From Rhizobium sp. P32RR-XVIII (GTDB lineage: Bacteria > Pseudomonadota > Alphaproteobacteria > Rhizobiales > Rhizobiaceae): 52,952 nucleotides of DNA. Numbering within the stretch: position 1 is the stretch's first letter; the number at the start of each line of letters is the position of its first letter. Below are positions 36,390 to 44,815 of the stretch, one piece after another. The stretch lies in assembly GCF_012641395.1 (NCBI RefSeq), contig NZ_JABAIH010000025.1:1-52952 (forward strand), read 5' to 3'. The notes below the pieces were generated by a model. It did not search any database. It was not told the DNA's origin and saw only the letters and a list, made by a program, of their open reading frames with translations. The position numbers and the translations under genes were made by a program.

Positions 36390-38039
36390 TCAGGCTTTTA
36401 AGTTAATCTCCCAAGTAATCGTTTGAACGTTACCGCGGCATATCGCTCTGACGACTGTCGTAGGCTCTTTTTTCAGGTAGTTCGAACTAATCCATCCAAG
36501 GGGAGGCTCGTCCTGGCCCCTAACGGCTTCAACGCGGCAATCCCGCTGTTCGACACTGCCGACGATTCTTTTCCCATCAGCCAATGTCAGTTCAAAACCA
36601 TTCTCCGTCATTTGCGGGATAAGGTCCGGCGGCAGGACAAGCGTGCTGACAAATTCACGTTCCCTGCCAGAGGTCACTTTGTCGATGATCGTCAAGGATC
36701 TTCCCGGTTCATATGACAGCCTTCGCTCGTGCCTAAATCCAAGGCGCGGGAATTCCGCGCTACCCGTGACGACAAATTGATCGTCAGTGATCTCAAGCGG
36801 GTTCAGGCTTGAGCCGTTGAGTTTTACGTCTCTTGGAGTTTGTGGCCTATCCCTGATGCTGATGGTATTGTGGGCCGCTGCGCTGACGAAATAATTACGG
36901 ACCTCGCTTTTGTTGTATCCGAACTTCCCGCTATCCACGAAGATCTGGCGGCCGTGCTCATACAACTCAAAACTGAGGTTGTCGGCATGCTTGTGGCCAC
37001 TCCATACCTCGTTCATCCCCGTCACGAAAAGCATGCTATCCTGCTTTGGTGGATTTGAGCGAATTACTATATAGCCGGACTCATGCCAATCTCTGACCGC
37101 AAACTCCTTGCCGTTAGAGAGTTTCACCGGGTGCGGATCCGGAACCTTCAGTGAGTTTCCATAGCCCGCGCTGTCTCCGACTCGCACGACCGTCCCGTCC
37201 GGGAACACCATGAACGGCCACGCTTCTTTTGCCAGATCGAGCTTCCGCCGAAGCGCTGGCAAATCGAATCGGTCAGTCCCGCCAACATTCTCAATCGCGG
37301 TCAATGCGAAACGATGATACTGCGGCGAGTTCTCCGTGTGAATGCCCTCTTCTGTAAACTGACCACCGGAGATTTTTTCAAACATCTTGGCCGCGAACTT
37401 TCGGCCATTGCGGCATTCGGGCATGTCTGCGAATTCCTGACAGAGCATGTCCAACCCGACAGTCTGAAAGAGACCGTGGTTGCCAAGACTGATAAAATTC
37501 TCATCCTGCAGTCGTTTCGCATGTATAGATGCCAGGCCGTGGAGGATGTTTCTGTCCGCAGTCGGCGGATTCCACTTGCCTGTCGAGATCTGCTCTTGGA
37601 GAAAAGCAATACGGATCGCCCGTATGCCCGCGGCCATATCATACCAACTGAACTCGGAGGATTTCCCCGCGATCAGGTGGTACGCGTGCCAATCACGGAT
37701 GAAGATCGTCGCCTCATCGAGATAGGCCGGATCTCCGGTTTTCACATACTTCTCAAAGATGGCGTCCGTCATTCTCCATGAATGCAGATGGAAGCGCCAG
37801 TTTCTATCCTTGAACGGGTCCGCGTTCCAATCGATTGGTAGCGTCAGCGGCCATGCCTGAACGTCTGCTCTCGGGCGAAATCCATGCGCTTTCTGCTCTT
37901 CATACGACGTTGCTGTGAAAAGCGCCAACGAGGCTGCCTCTATCGGCAGATCTCGCTCTGTAGATGAAGCCCGCCCATTGCCTAGAAGGAAAACCGTCGC
38001 CGCGGATACCACAGCCGCAAGTATAGAACGCTTTTTCAT
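36390..38039 (-). CDS. Exported heparinase II/III-like polysaccharide lyase
   Basis: 549 residues from ATG 38039; a signal peptide MKKRSILAAVVSAATVFLLG is evident. The alpha/alpha-toroid part carries WRFHLHSWRMTDAIFEKYVK and ISLGNHGLFQTVGLDML, with GQFTEEGIHTENSPQYHRFA. The heparinase II/III beta-sandwich part has SGHKHADNLSFELYEHGRQI and VDSGKFGYN. The Tyr/His of SPQYHR and the H of HKHADNLS fit the lyase active site. It probably cleaves an acidic exopolysaccharide or capsule in the periplasm or outside, for trimming or release. A uronic acid such as ManNAcA from the neighbouring pathway would suit it. Confidence 0.9.
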   Translation of the reverse strand: MKKRSILAAVVSAATVFLLGNGRASSTERDLPIEAASLALFTATSYEEQKAHGFRPRADVQAWPLTLPIDWNADPFKDRNWRFHLHSWRMTDAIFEKYVKTGDPAYLDEATIFIRDWHAYHLIAGKSSEFSWYDMAAGIRAIRIAFLQEQISTGKWNPPTADRNILHGLASIHAKRLQDENFISLGNHGLFQTVGLDMLCQEFADMPECRNGRKFAAKMFEKISGGQFTEEGIHTENSPQYHRFALTAIENVGGTDRFDLPALRRKLDLAKEAWPFMVFPDGTVVRVGDSAGYGNSLKVPDPHPVKLSNGKEFAVRDWHESGYIVIRSNPPKQDSMLFVTGMNEVWSGHKHADNLSFELYEHGRQIFVDSGKFGYNKSEVRNYFVSAAAHNTISIRDRPQTPRDVKLNGSSLNPLEITDDQFVVTGSAEFPRLGFRHERRLSYEPGRSLTIIDKVTSGREREFVSTLVLPPDLIPQMTENGFELTLADGKRIVGSVEQRDCRVEAVRGQDEPPLGWISSNYLKKEPTTVVRAICRGNVQTITWEINLKA

Positions 38040-38094
38040 ACAAATGCCCACTTACAGCCGCCTCAAAGAGGGAGCCGCTTTCGGATCGATCCGC

Positions 38095-38613
38095 CAAACG
38101 CTGCGGCAAGATGAACTCTATCTTTCCGCAGGCGACGACCAGCTCCGCCACGAGTCCGACGGTCCGAGCATAGGCATTATCTTTTGCAAGGGCAAGAATG
38201 AGGTCGTTGTCGAGTACGCTCTCCGAGATTCAACGAAGCCGATGGGTGTTGCAGAATACCGGCTCTCTGCCGCCCTTCCCGACCCATTGCAGGCAGAGCT
38301 ACCGACAGAAGCGGAGTTTCCACGCGAATTCCCGTTGATGGCGCTTGTGAAGTTGCGCATTGAGGTTGAGCGTGAAATCCGATCGCTGGTGGCCAATCAG
38401 ACCGAAGCGGAGCGCCACTGGCTCTCGGACCAACGCTAAGCGACTTGCAGCGACTCGGCTTAGCTCCCCAAACCGCAGATCGGTTCCGCAGTGCCCTGCA
38501 GAGCATGAACCGCGCTGCGCAGGGATTGGATGTCGCTCCTGCGGATGCATCCGAGGCGACCGAAATCGCGACAGCATTCCTTGCCGAACTCCGCGCGATC
38601 CGCGACAAACAAT
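38095..38613 (+). pseudogene. YhcG/DUF1016-type PDDEXK nuclease C-terminal remnant
   Basis: The + strand reads DELYLSAGDDQLRHESDGPS, IGIIFCKGKNEVVVEYALRD, STKPMGVAEYRLSAALP, the C-terminal catalytic end of YhcG/DUF1016 nucleases (I-x-FCKGKN). FPLMALVKLRIEVEREIRSL follows. After a frame change near 38410 it reads LGPTLSDLQRLGLAPQTADR and FLAELRAIRDKQ with a stop at 38613. The N-terminal half is missing and the C-terminus is frameshifted. Such nucleases are common beside restriction and defence genes, hinting at an older defence locus here. Confidence 0.75.
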
Positions 38614-38812
38614 GATCGTGAAGCAGAACATCTACACCGAGCAGATTCCGACAGCGGAGCTCTATTGCCGCGTTGTACTGCACCGCCGTGCATCCGCCGC
38701 CTTGAAGGGATACGAACCGATGACACGCGTCTCATTTTTGAGCCGCGGATTTATTCGCGATTTACGGCATAGCCGCCCCTATTATGGAACCTTGGTGGCC
38801 CGTTGCCCGTAA
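38612..38812 (+). CDS. Possible small protein after the nuclease remnant
   Basis: The ATG overlaps the stop of the nuclease remnant (ATGA). It reads MIVKQNIYTEQIPTAELYCR with a basic C-terminus (SFLSRGFIRDLRH). It may be a truncated second gene of the same old operon. No family recognised. Confidence 0.35.
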   Translation: MIVKQNIYTEQIPTAELYCRVVLHRRASAALKGYEPMTRVSFLSRGFIRDLRHSRPYYGTLVARCP

Positions 38813-39588
38813 TAAATAGCCATCAGTTCATTAGGAACGTTGTCGCGTCCAACGCAATAATCTACGGGCGAACGATTGATTGGATTCGTCCAGCCAAGAC
38901 CTCGCCCAGTCCTTCGATTAAGGGATTAAGGCAATGCGTTTGATTGATGAAGGGAACGTCGACTGAGCGCATTTCCGCTGGCATAGCTTTGCCAGCATCA
39001 CAGGTTCACGAGATCGCGGAAGACCTTTGTAGGAATGGTATCCTTGTAGAGCGCAGACGGTACCTGCCGTCGTCTTAGCGCTTCCGAAGAAGCTCGGTAC
39101 CGGTTGTCTTAGACCGGAGCAGGAGAGAGCAGGCGGCACCAAGCCAGGTTGGGTGAACGGTCTAGGCGTCGAAGCCCCTCCTCTGGAGGCCGAGCATGGC
39201 CCCCTCACCTGCAATTCCTGCTTCCGGTACAGTCGTATTGCTGCCAGCGGCGGCATCGATCGGACGGTGTGTGATCGGTTGAAGCGCGAACCGCATATCT
39301 CAGACTCCGTTGAACTTTTTGGAAGCACGAATGGCTTGAAGACAGGTGATTGCAGTCGGACAGCAATGGTGTCGACCGTTCTTGCACCGTAACCGACGAT
39401 GCGCTCCCGACGCATCCCTCAACATTCCGGAGCCGCCGGGCGAAGTCGGATGCTATTTCAATATCTCTAAGAAGGCACGCTTCGTATAGGCAGTGTCAAC
39501 TTCGTCCCGAACAATCTCAATTGGCGACGCAGGATCGAAGGTGAACTCGTCCTTGAACTCGAAAAGATGCGAGGGAAGGTTGGAACAT
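38813..39588. other. Decayed stretch, no gene supported
   Basis: About 780 bases with only short open frames. One fragment reads QVHEIAEDLCRNGILVERRR near 39005-39065, protein-like but too short to assign. It ends at an IS21-type terminus. Confidence 0.4.
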
Positions 39589-39648
39589 GGGTCAATTCTC
39601 AATGGAAATATCAGGCCACGCCGGGTCAGTTCTCAGTGGCAATCAACA
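39589..39648 (-). mobile_element. IS21-type terminal repeats (element end)
   Basis: Two direct repeats, GGGTCAATTCTCAATGG at 39589 and GGGTCAGTTCTCAGTGG at 39623, end with CAATCAACA at 39648. On the minus strand this begins TGTTGATTGCCACTGAGAAC, the pattern of multiple terminal repeats of IS21-family elements. No istA/istB is visible, so only an end remains. Confidence 0.6.
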
Positions 39649-40056
39649 GCAAGACTCCTGAGGCACCCTCAGGAGATAGCATCAGCCTTCATCTGAATCT
39701 TGTGGCACTTGCTCCATAATGCCGTGTACATGTCGGTGATGGTGAAGTGAAGCGATGATATCCCCGGATTGAGGTTTGAGGATCTGCAACAGTTGGTGGC
39801 CTTAGCGAAAAGGACCAGCTCATCGACGCGAGTGCTGTCCACATCGACGGCGCGCCCGCATTAGCCTTCCACGCAGCCATGGTGCGAGAGAGCGCAGGCA
39901 CCGTGATCGCGTCGCAGGTCAAGATGTATCAGATCTTCGATGATGGAGCCGTCATATCGCTTCACTGCTCCGTTGGTCGGCCACTCCAGGAAGCCGATGC
40001 AGTTCAAAAACGCGCAATCAGGTAGCAACTGCCGTATTTCTGCCAAAGACTGCATC
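39649..40056. other. Intergenic, no gene supported
   Basis: Between the IS21-type end and the cyclase stop codon nothing recognisable is present. Confidence 0.4.
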
Positions 40057-42291
40057 TCAATTTACGCCCGAAAATTCGAATCTGTCCCACTGAAGAATCA
40101 ACAGGTACTCGTTCTTTCCGGCGAAAGTGCCGCCGGGATTGCGGGAGACGACGCCGCAGAAGCGCCACCGCGTCGGATAGATGGAACAGAGCATGTCACC
40201 CTCGATTCTGCTGCTCCCCTGATCAGACCATTTGCCAACGGTGATAAGTGTCGTGCCGTTTTCTGCGGTCACCCGCCGATATGCCTCGCCTGTCCCGATA
40301 TTGCGCCCCTGAATTTCGTGACCGAAGAGCAGAGCTCTGATGGCGTCGCCGTCGAGACGATCTTCCGGCTTCGGGCTGACGCCGGCGGGCAGTTCCGGCA
40401 CTCCTGCCTTGCGCAGACCCACGAGCACCCTTTCGAGGTCGACATAATTTTTGAAAGGGAATTCCGTGGCGGCCATCAGCCCTGTGTATTCAGGCTCCCG
40501 CGCCTGGGCAAGATATGGCTTGAGCCTCTCACGGGCCTTGGCAGCATCGGCGCGTCGATCTAGTTGCCCGTAAGCGGAAATGAGTAACATGAGACCGTCG
40601 TAATTGGACCAAAAGTCCCAGTACGAGGTTTCTTTCGATTCCGGAGCGATCTTTTCGAGGGCGACGACAGCTTCCTCAAAGCGATCCATCGAGAAATAAG
40701 CAAGCCCGGCAAGGAAGTAGCGCCAGCGTGACCACGCGGGATCTACGCGTGTTGCAGCATCAAGGTAGCCGAGACCGTCCGCGGCCCTGCCGTTAAAAAT
40801 CATCGCCGCACTCAGCGACTCGTAATTGGAAGGGTCGCTAGAATCCAGTGCTATGGCCCGCTCCGCGGCGGCGATCGCCTCATCGGACCTTTGCATCATG
40901 TTCAGCTTTGCCGTGAGGAGTCTGTAATAGGCCGGAGAGGGATTTTTGGCGGCCTGTGTGAAGTAGGCGTCCGCCTTGCTACGGGCTTCATCTTGCGAAA
41001 GCCCGAACACTTTCGACCGTGCCTCGGTCCAATGTGCTTCCCGATACATCCAGGCGAGTGCGCCCGCAGCATTGCTAAATGCGGGATCAAGCGCCAGAGC
41101 CCGCTCGTAGTACTTTACGGCCTCCACCCAGTCCTCCGGCCTTTCCCTCAGTTCCAGTTCGCGACCGCGCAAATATGCCTCGTATGCGGCGAGGTTATTT
41201 GTTCCACCAGCGATCGAGGCAACTTGATAGCTCGTGACTAGGCGAAGCTTGAGGGCGGTTGCGATCTCCCCAACCATCTTGTCCTGAAGCTCGAACACGT
41301 CACTCCATGCCCCGTCAAGTCGCTCCGCCCACACGTTGCCACTGGTCGTCGAGTCTATGAGTTTCGCATTGATGCGCATTTTGGACCCGGCACGGCGTAT
41401 GCTGCCCTCGAGGATATATCGAACGCCGAGTTGGGTCGAAACTTCTGATGGCAGGCTGGCCTTGTCTTTGAACGTGAAGGCAGCATTGCGTGAAATTACG
41501 AACAGACCAGGAATGCGGGCCAGTTCGGTCGTCAAATCCTCGGTGATGCCATCGGCAAGGTAGCCTTGTTCCGTATCGTCGCTGAGGTTGTCGAAAGGCA
41601 ACACGACGAGTGACGGCCGGGTATCGACAGCAGCAACGGAGGCATCATCGTCCGCCTGCCACGGCTGCCACCACGCCAATCCCGCTAGTGAAAAGGCGGC
41701 GATTGCCATGGCGGCTGCAGGAACGCGCCAAGCTCGTGGGGTCCTCCTTGCCCTGACGGTCTTTCCCTCTCCTGCCGGATCAAGCACCACGCGATAGACC
41801 CGGATCGGCTCGGCGATGCTCTTGACCTTCTGCTCGCCCAGCGCAAGGTAGCCGACCGCGAGCTTCGATTTAACCTGGTCGTACGTGGTCCCGGATATTG
41901 CGATGCCGCCGGGTTCCGCCAGCACCTGCATCCGGTCGGCAATATTGACGCCGTCGCCGTGAATGTCCTCGCCTTCGACGATGATGTCGCCGAGATTGGC
42001 GCCAATGCGAAAAACCATCCTCTGTTCGGGTGGCAGCGCTACGTTGCGTTCGGCTTTCTCCTGTTGAAGTTCCACTGCGCAGTGCAGGGCATCCACCACG
42101 CTGTGGAACTCGATGAGTACGCCGTCGCCCATGGTCTTTACCAGGCGGCCATGATGCGTGGCGATCTTCGGCTCGAAGAGTTCGCGCAGGTCGGCATGGA
42201 AGCGACGACGCGTTCCCTCTTCGTCGATCTCGCTCATTCGGCTGTAACCGACGACATCCGCAATCAGCACTGCTGCTAGACGGCGCTCCAT
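40057..42291 (-). CDS. Class III adenylate cyclase with TolB-like and TPR regions
   Basis: 744 residues. The cyclase homology domain occupies about 1-170. Metal-binding Asp12 lies in VLIADVVGYSRMS and Asp56 in KTMGDGVLIEF; DGVNIADRMQVLAEPGGIAI follows. A single membrane segment at about 190-207 (AAAMAIAAFSLAGLAWW) leads to a TolB-N/FlgO-like region (RPSLVVLPFDNLSDDTEQGY, YLADGITEDL) and about six TPR-like repeats (residues about 360-600). A C-terminal domain with GHEIQGRNIGTGEAYRRVTA is unusual for the class. Rhizobial genomes carry many such cyclases, probably sensing periplasmic signals to make cAMP. Its position beside the defence genes may be incidental. Confidence 0.9.
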   Translation of the reverse strand: MERRLAAVLIADVVGYSRMSEIDEEGTRRRFHADLRELFEPKIATHHGRLVKTMGDGVLIEFHSVVDALHCAVELQQEKAERNVALPPEQRMVFRIGANLGDIIVEGEDIHGDGVNIADRMQVLAEPGGIAISGTTYDQVKSKLAVGYLALGEQKVKSIAEPIRVYRVVLDPAGEGKTVRARRTPRAWRVPAAAMAIAAFSLAGLAWWQPWQADDDASVAAVDTRPSLVVLPFDNLSDDTEQGYLADGITEDLTTELARIPGLFVISRNAAFTFKDKASLPSEVSTQLGVRYILEGSIRRAGSKMRINAKLIDSTTSGNVWAERLDGAWSDVFELQDKMVGEIATALKLRLVTSYQVASIAGGTNNLAAYEAYLRGRELELRERPEDWVEAVKYYERALALDPAFSNAAGALAWMYREAHWTEARSKVFGLSQDEARSKADAYFTQAAKNPSPAYYRLLTAKLNMMQRSDEAIAAAERAIALDSSDPSNYESLSAAMIFNGRAADGLGYLDAATRVDPAWSRWRYFLAGLAYFSMDRFEEAVVALEKIAPESKETSYWDFWSNYDGLMLLISAYGQLDRRADAAKARERLKPYLAQAREPEYTGLMAATEFPFKNYVDLERVLVGLRKAGVPELPAGVSPKPEDRLDGDAIRALLFGHEIQGRNIGTGEAYRRVTAENGTTLITVGKWSDQGSSRIEGDMLCSIYPTRWRFCGVVSRNPGGTFAGKNEYLLILQWDRFEFSGVN

Positions 42292-42519
42292 CGCAGTTCT
42301 TTCTGGAGGTGCTATCCTCGAACTGGCATCTTACCGCAGGTCCCGCGCCGTTGCACCACAGTAGTAGCCTCAGCAAACTCTACCATGTGTGGTGGCGGTT
42401 GCTACCGAATTCCGCAAAAACGGTTCCCATTGGTAGAGGAACTTTGCGACAGGGTCGCCCACGGCTCACCGCGTCTGGAAGCTAGCCAATCCGTAAGGCC
42501 CGACCTCGCCGCCAGATCA

Positions 42520-43071
42520 TCACTGCAATAGACTGAGATCGAGCAACTGTTTTGCAAACCGCTCGATGAAGCGGCGCGCTTGACGCATTCCCGCGTCTAA
42601 TTCGCGCCGCGCGGCAACATACTCAGCGGCAACGATGCGCACTGTACGTTGGACCCGCTCTGCGGTCCCCGTCTCGAGAAGCGCCAGAGGCAGTACGCCG
42701 TCCTTTATCGCCCAATGGGTCCGGTGCTGCTCGAACTGCCCGATCCCGAGCTGATCTGCCATTGCCAATACGAGTCCACGGTCAAGGTAGGCGTGATCGG
42801 GGTCAGGTTCGAATTCGAAGTTTATATCCCGTCCTCGTCGGACGATATTTCGAAGTTGACCGTGCCTGACAACGCGGGCGTGCGGTCCCCCGGCGCCAAC
42901 CTCATACATCAGAAGCGTCGGGATTCCTTCGAGTTGACGAAGCGTCTCGGGTTGCGCCAGGTCAAAAGCGGCTGCACCCGCATCGCTGTATTCCTTGAAC
43001 CGATCCACTCCGGTAGACAGAGGGGGTGTCTCCCACCATTCGCCGTTCCCTGAAACTATAAGATTAAACAT
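42520..43071 (-). CDS. Hypothetical protein, 183 aa
   Basis: A soluble protein starting MFNLIVSGNGEWWETPPLST. A middle part VARVVRHGQLRNI-like (HARVVRHGQLRNIVRRGRDI) is followed by FEFEPDPDHAYLDRGLVLAM and HRTHWAIKDGVLPLALLE. The C-terminus is a long helix (AAEYVAARRELDAGMRQARR). I do not recognise the family. It lies 224 bases after the UvrD-like gene in the same direction and could be a further member of the defence island, but there is no overlap to prove this. Confidence 0.6.
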   Translation of the reverse strand: MFNLIVSGNGEWWETPPLSTGVDRFKEYSDAGAAAFDLAQPETLRQLEGIPTLLMYEVGAGGPHARVVRHGQLRNIVRRGRDINFEFEPDPDHAYLDRGLVLAMADQLGIGQFEQHRTHWAIKDGVLPLALLETGTAERVQRTVRIVAAEYVAARRELDAGMRQARRFIERFAKQLLDLSLLQ

Positions 43072-43294
43072 CTGTCCCCCGCGGCCGGTCTTTCAAAGGG
43101 ATCGGCCTTGCATATAGGATTTCAACTCGCAGTTATGCTCAGAAAGAAATGCTACGAGCTGCTCCTGTCAATGAGCCATTCATTGTTAGAGTGTCTTCCC
43201 AACGAATCGGACCCGGCCACCGTTAGCCCAGGATTAAAGTGGACGTGAGAAATTGCGGGCCCTGCGAAGGAATGTCGCAGAACCAGATCGGAAT

Positions 43295-44815
43295 TTAGAG
43301 ACTGAAAAGTGGGCTCGGATTGTCGCGGCATACGACAAGCGTGAGGTTCTTCATTGCTCTGCTGAGACCAACATACAAGAGGCGGCGCTTGTAATCGGTG
43401 TTCGAGAATGATTGCCGGTCGCACATCATTATAAGAGCGTTGTCACATTCGAGACCCTTCGACTTGTGAATGGTGCTAATACATTTCGGTGGAGGATGGG
43501 GATGAGAAAAAGTTCTCCGGCGGGTGATTTCGGTGAGCCCCAAGTCTACAGACTCGAACCCACCGAGCTTAATCCCATCCTGATACTCGCTTTTCAGGTC
43601 GATCGAGATCTCGGTGAACCCTGGCGTCCTTGCCGAGATCAGGTCCTTCAGACGGCGAAGGGCTAGGGCGACTCCACGGTGGTCGGGATTTTCCAATAGA
43701 GTGCGGCTGATCGCCTGAAGGTGTGAGGGCAGCCCTCCGGTGGGTTTCCCACACGTCTCGATCACCTCCTGCCTGACGCGGCCCCCGTGCGCTGAGGCCG
43801 TAAAGCCGGTGCAGGTGCCACCCACAAAAGATAGAAATGCTTCGGTGATGTCAGGGGCGGAGCCGGAGCACCGCCGGATACCCGCAACCAAAGCCGCGAG
43901 TTCGTCACGGCTGTGCCCTTCCCAAATTCGCATCGATCGATTGAAGAATGCATTGAGGTGATCGACGCGATCGTTTCCCACGGTGAGTATGAGCAATTGT
44001 TGCGAATTCCGAGCGAGCGCTGAAACGGGCCGGCGGTCCTCAGTTGCCATGTTGACGGCCTTGCGTGCAAAGCGAGCGGAATTTGATGCGTGTATCACGG
44101 TAAGGCCCTTCGTAAGCGTGCCGGCGAGGCTGATGGAGTGGCCCCTTTCGAGAGCCTCGCGTGCACCTAGCACCCAGTGTCCAAGCCCGAGTGAGCCGGA
44201 TCGCCAGCGATGAGGGTTCGAAAGCATTCCGAAACCCCCTAATTTGGTAAGGCTCTTCCAGCGATCGAGTGCCAATCGCGTTCCTTTACCGGGACCGCCA
44301 TAAATGATCTGCATGGAATCGCCCAGAAATCGCACAATCGAGCCAGCTTTATGCAGGGCCATCACTGCCGCATGTTGATCTGCGCTCGCGTCTTGGTGTT
44401 CATCGCATATGATGATCGGGTAGCGCATGGCAGCAGCGCCAGCCACGGAGGTGGAATTTTCGAGGAGTTCCTTGCAGCGAGCCGCAACGGTTTCGTAGGC
44501 CGAGTGCTCTCTCGCCCACGTCCCGACACCAGCCGGAAAATCGAGGGAACGATGGTACATCGCTGCAATCTCGGTAAGGAAGCTGTCGATCGTGCGGATC
44601 TCTACGCGGTCAGATACGCCCCGAGTTCGATCCGCGAAGACAGATCGAGCAGCATGGGTATGGGTCAAAATCAAGACACGCCCTGCCCGCAGTCGGTCAG
44701 CTGCTTTCAACGCGTAGTTCGCGCCTTGATAGGTTTTGCCGCAGCCAGCCGGCGCCTCGATCGTAACCAAGCCTAGATTGGAGCACAGCAGCGATGCGAC
44801 ATCGTCATCTGTCAC
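43295..44815 (-). CDS. UvrD/Rep-like SF1 helicase of an OLD-UvrD (Gabija-like) pair
   Basis: 506 residues from GTG 44815, whose GTGA overlaps the OLD stop; an upstream open extension to 44908 is Arg-rich and non-homologous. Walker A is IEAPAGCGKTYQ at 20-31. Motif Ia ILTHTHAA and motif II IIICDEHQDAS follow, then QIIYGG (motif III). At the C-terminus come CISTIHKSKGLECDNALIMM (motif V) and RRLLYVGLSRAMKNLTLVV (motif VI). All core SF1A motifs are present. Length and partner match GajB (about 494 residues). The Gabija helicase senses DNA ends and activates the OLD-like nuclease; this role is inferred from the family. Confidence 0.9.
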   Translation of the reverse strand: MTDDDVASLLCSNLGLVTIEAPAGCGKTYQGANYALKAADRLRAGRVLILTHTHAARSVFADRTRGVSDRVEIRTIDSFLTEIAAMYHRSLDFPAGVGTWAREHSAYETVAARCKELLENSTSVAGAAAMRYPIIICDEHQDASADQHAAVMALHKAGSIVRFLGDSMQIIYGGPGKGTRLALDRWKSLTKLGGFGMLSNPHRWRSGSLGLGHWVLGAREALERGHSISLAGTLTKGLTVIHASNSARFARKAVNMATEDRRPVSALARNSQQLLILTVGNDRVDHLNAFFNRSMRIWEGHSRDELAALVAGIRRCSGSAPDITEAFLSFVGGTCTGFTASAHGGRVRQEVIETCGKPTGGLPSHLQAISRTLLENPDHRGVALALRRLKDLISARTPGFTEISIDLKSEYQDGIKLGGFESVDLGLTEITRRRTFSHPHPPPKCISTIHKSKGLECDNALIMMCDRQSFSNTDYKRRLLYVGLSRAMKNLTLVVCRDNPSPLFSL

